DNA of 6,843 nucleotides from JALYNX01 sp035292685 (GTDB lineage: Bacteria; Actinomycetota; Acidimicrobiia; Spongiisociales; ZC4RG35): NCBI GenBank assembly GCA_035292685.1, contig DATDPP010000016.1:1-6843 (forward strand). The letters are read 5' to 3'. The translations under genes were made by a program, and so were the position numbers. The notes beneath the pieces were generated by a model that was given only the letters and a program-made list of their open reading frames with translations, was not told where the DNA came from and searched no databases. Positions 6,659-6,843 of this stretch are shown in pieces. The number at the start of each line of letters is the position of its first letter. Positions within the stretch are counted from its first letter, which is position 1.

Positions 6659-6843
6659 CTAGGAGGTCGAGAACCGGTACTCCGTCGTCTGCCGGTAGCT
6701 GTCACCGGGCTCGACGATCAAGGTGGGGTACTCCGGGTGGTGGAGAGAATCGGGGAAGTGCTGCGCCTCCAGGCAGATTCCACCACCGGTCGGGTAGAGA
6801 GCCCCACCCTTGCCCACGGTGGGAGGCATCATGCCCGCCGAAT
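6659..6843 (-). CDS. galM: Aldose 1-epimerase (galactose mutarotase), C-terminal end, truncated by window edge
   Basis: Read on the minus strand, the last 61 codons end at TAG (complement of 6659-6661). The translation includes GKGGALYPTGGGICLEAQHF, then PDSLHHPEYPTLIVEPGD and SYRQTTEYRFSTS. This is the typical C-terminus of aldose 1-epimerases, which interconvert the alpha and beta anomers of free sugars in the cytoplasm. The Glu in GICLEAQHFPDS corresponds to the catalytic general base of GalM, and the closing PGDSYRQTTEYRF strand is a family hallmark. Most of the gene (families run about 300-350 residues) lies beyond the window. It converges on the transporter operon with no spacer. Family is well supported despite the short fragment; exact sugar specificity cannot be told. 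Confidence 0.85.
   Translation of the reverse strand, partial: SAGMMPPTVGKGGALYPTGGGICLEAQHFPDSLHHPEYPTLIVEPGDSYRQTTEYRFSTS

Overview
The window looks like a piece of chromosome from a GC-rich actinobacterium, possibly from the Acidimicrobiia or a related uncultured group. This rests on the codon bias, a luciferase-like F420-type oxidoreductase fragment, TTG start codons, and a Thr-rich lipoprotein linker of a kind common in Actinobacteria. The lineage is an inference, because no rRNA or marker gene is present. I see no tRNA, rRNA, CRISPR array, insertion sequence or phage gene.

Layout: (a) 1-669, the 3' part of a luciferase-like monooxygenase gene, cut by the window edge. (b) 670-879, a 210-base gap holding the likely promoter region and a strong ribosome binding site. 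(c) 880-6658, a complete five-gene ABC importer operon of the dipeptide/oligopeptide (Dpp/Opp) type, all on the + strand: substrate-binding lipoprotein, two permeases and two ATPases. (d) 6659-6843, the 3' end of a convergent aldose 1-epimerase gene on the - strand, whose stop codon abuts the stop of the last transporter gene.

The operon is tightly built. A perfect 14-bp hairpin lies between the binding-protein gene and the first permease. The four membrane and ATPase genes then overlap one another by 8, 4 and 4 bases, and two of them start at TTG. The lipoprotein would capture solute outside the membrane, the two permeases form the channel, and the two ATPases, each with a four-cysteine C-terminal motif, power import. 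The substrate cannot be read from sequence; peptides are the default, and oligosaccharides are possible.

The most notable observation is in the binding protein. The block that normally opens a family 5 solute-binding protein (the strand and 'ePecLNP'-like segment just after the signal peptide) is absent from the N-terminus. After the lipobox and linker, the protein goes straight into the segment that normally follows that block (ending in WSDGTPVTAADF). The missing block appears instead at the C-terminus, residues 513-574, after the usual family ending. The gene therefore appears to encode a circularly permuted solute-binding protein.
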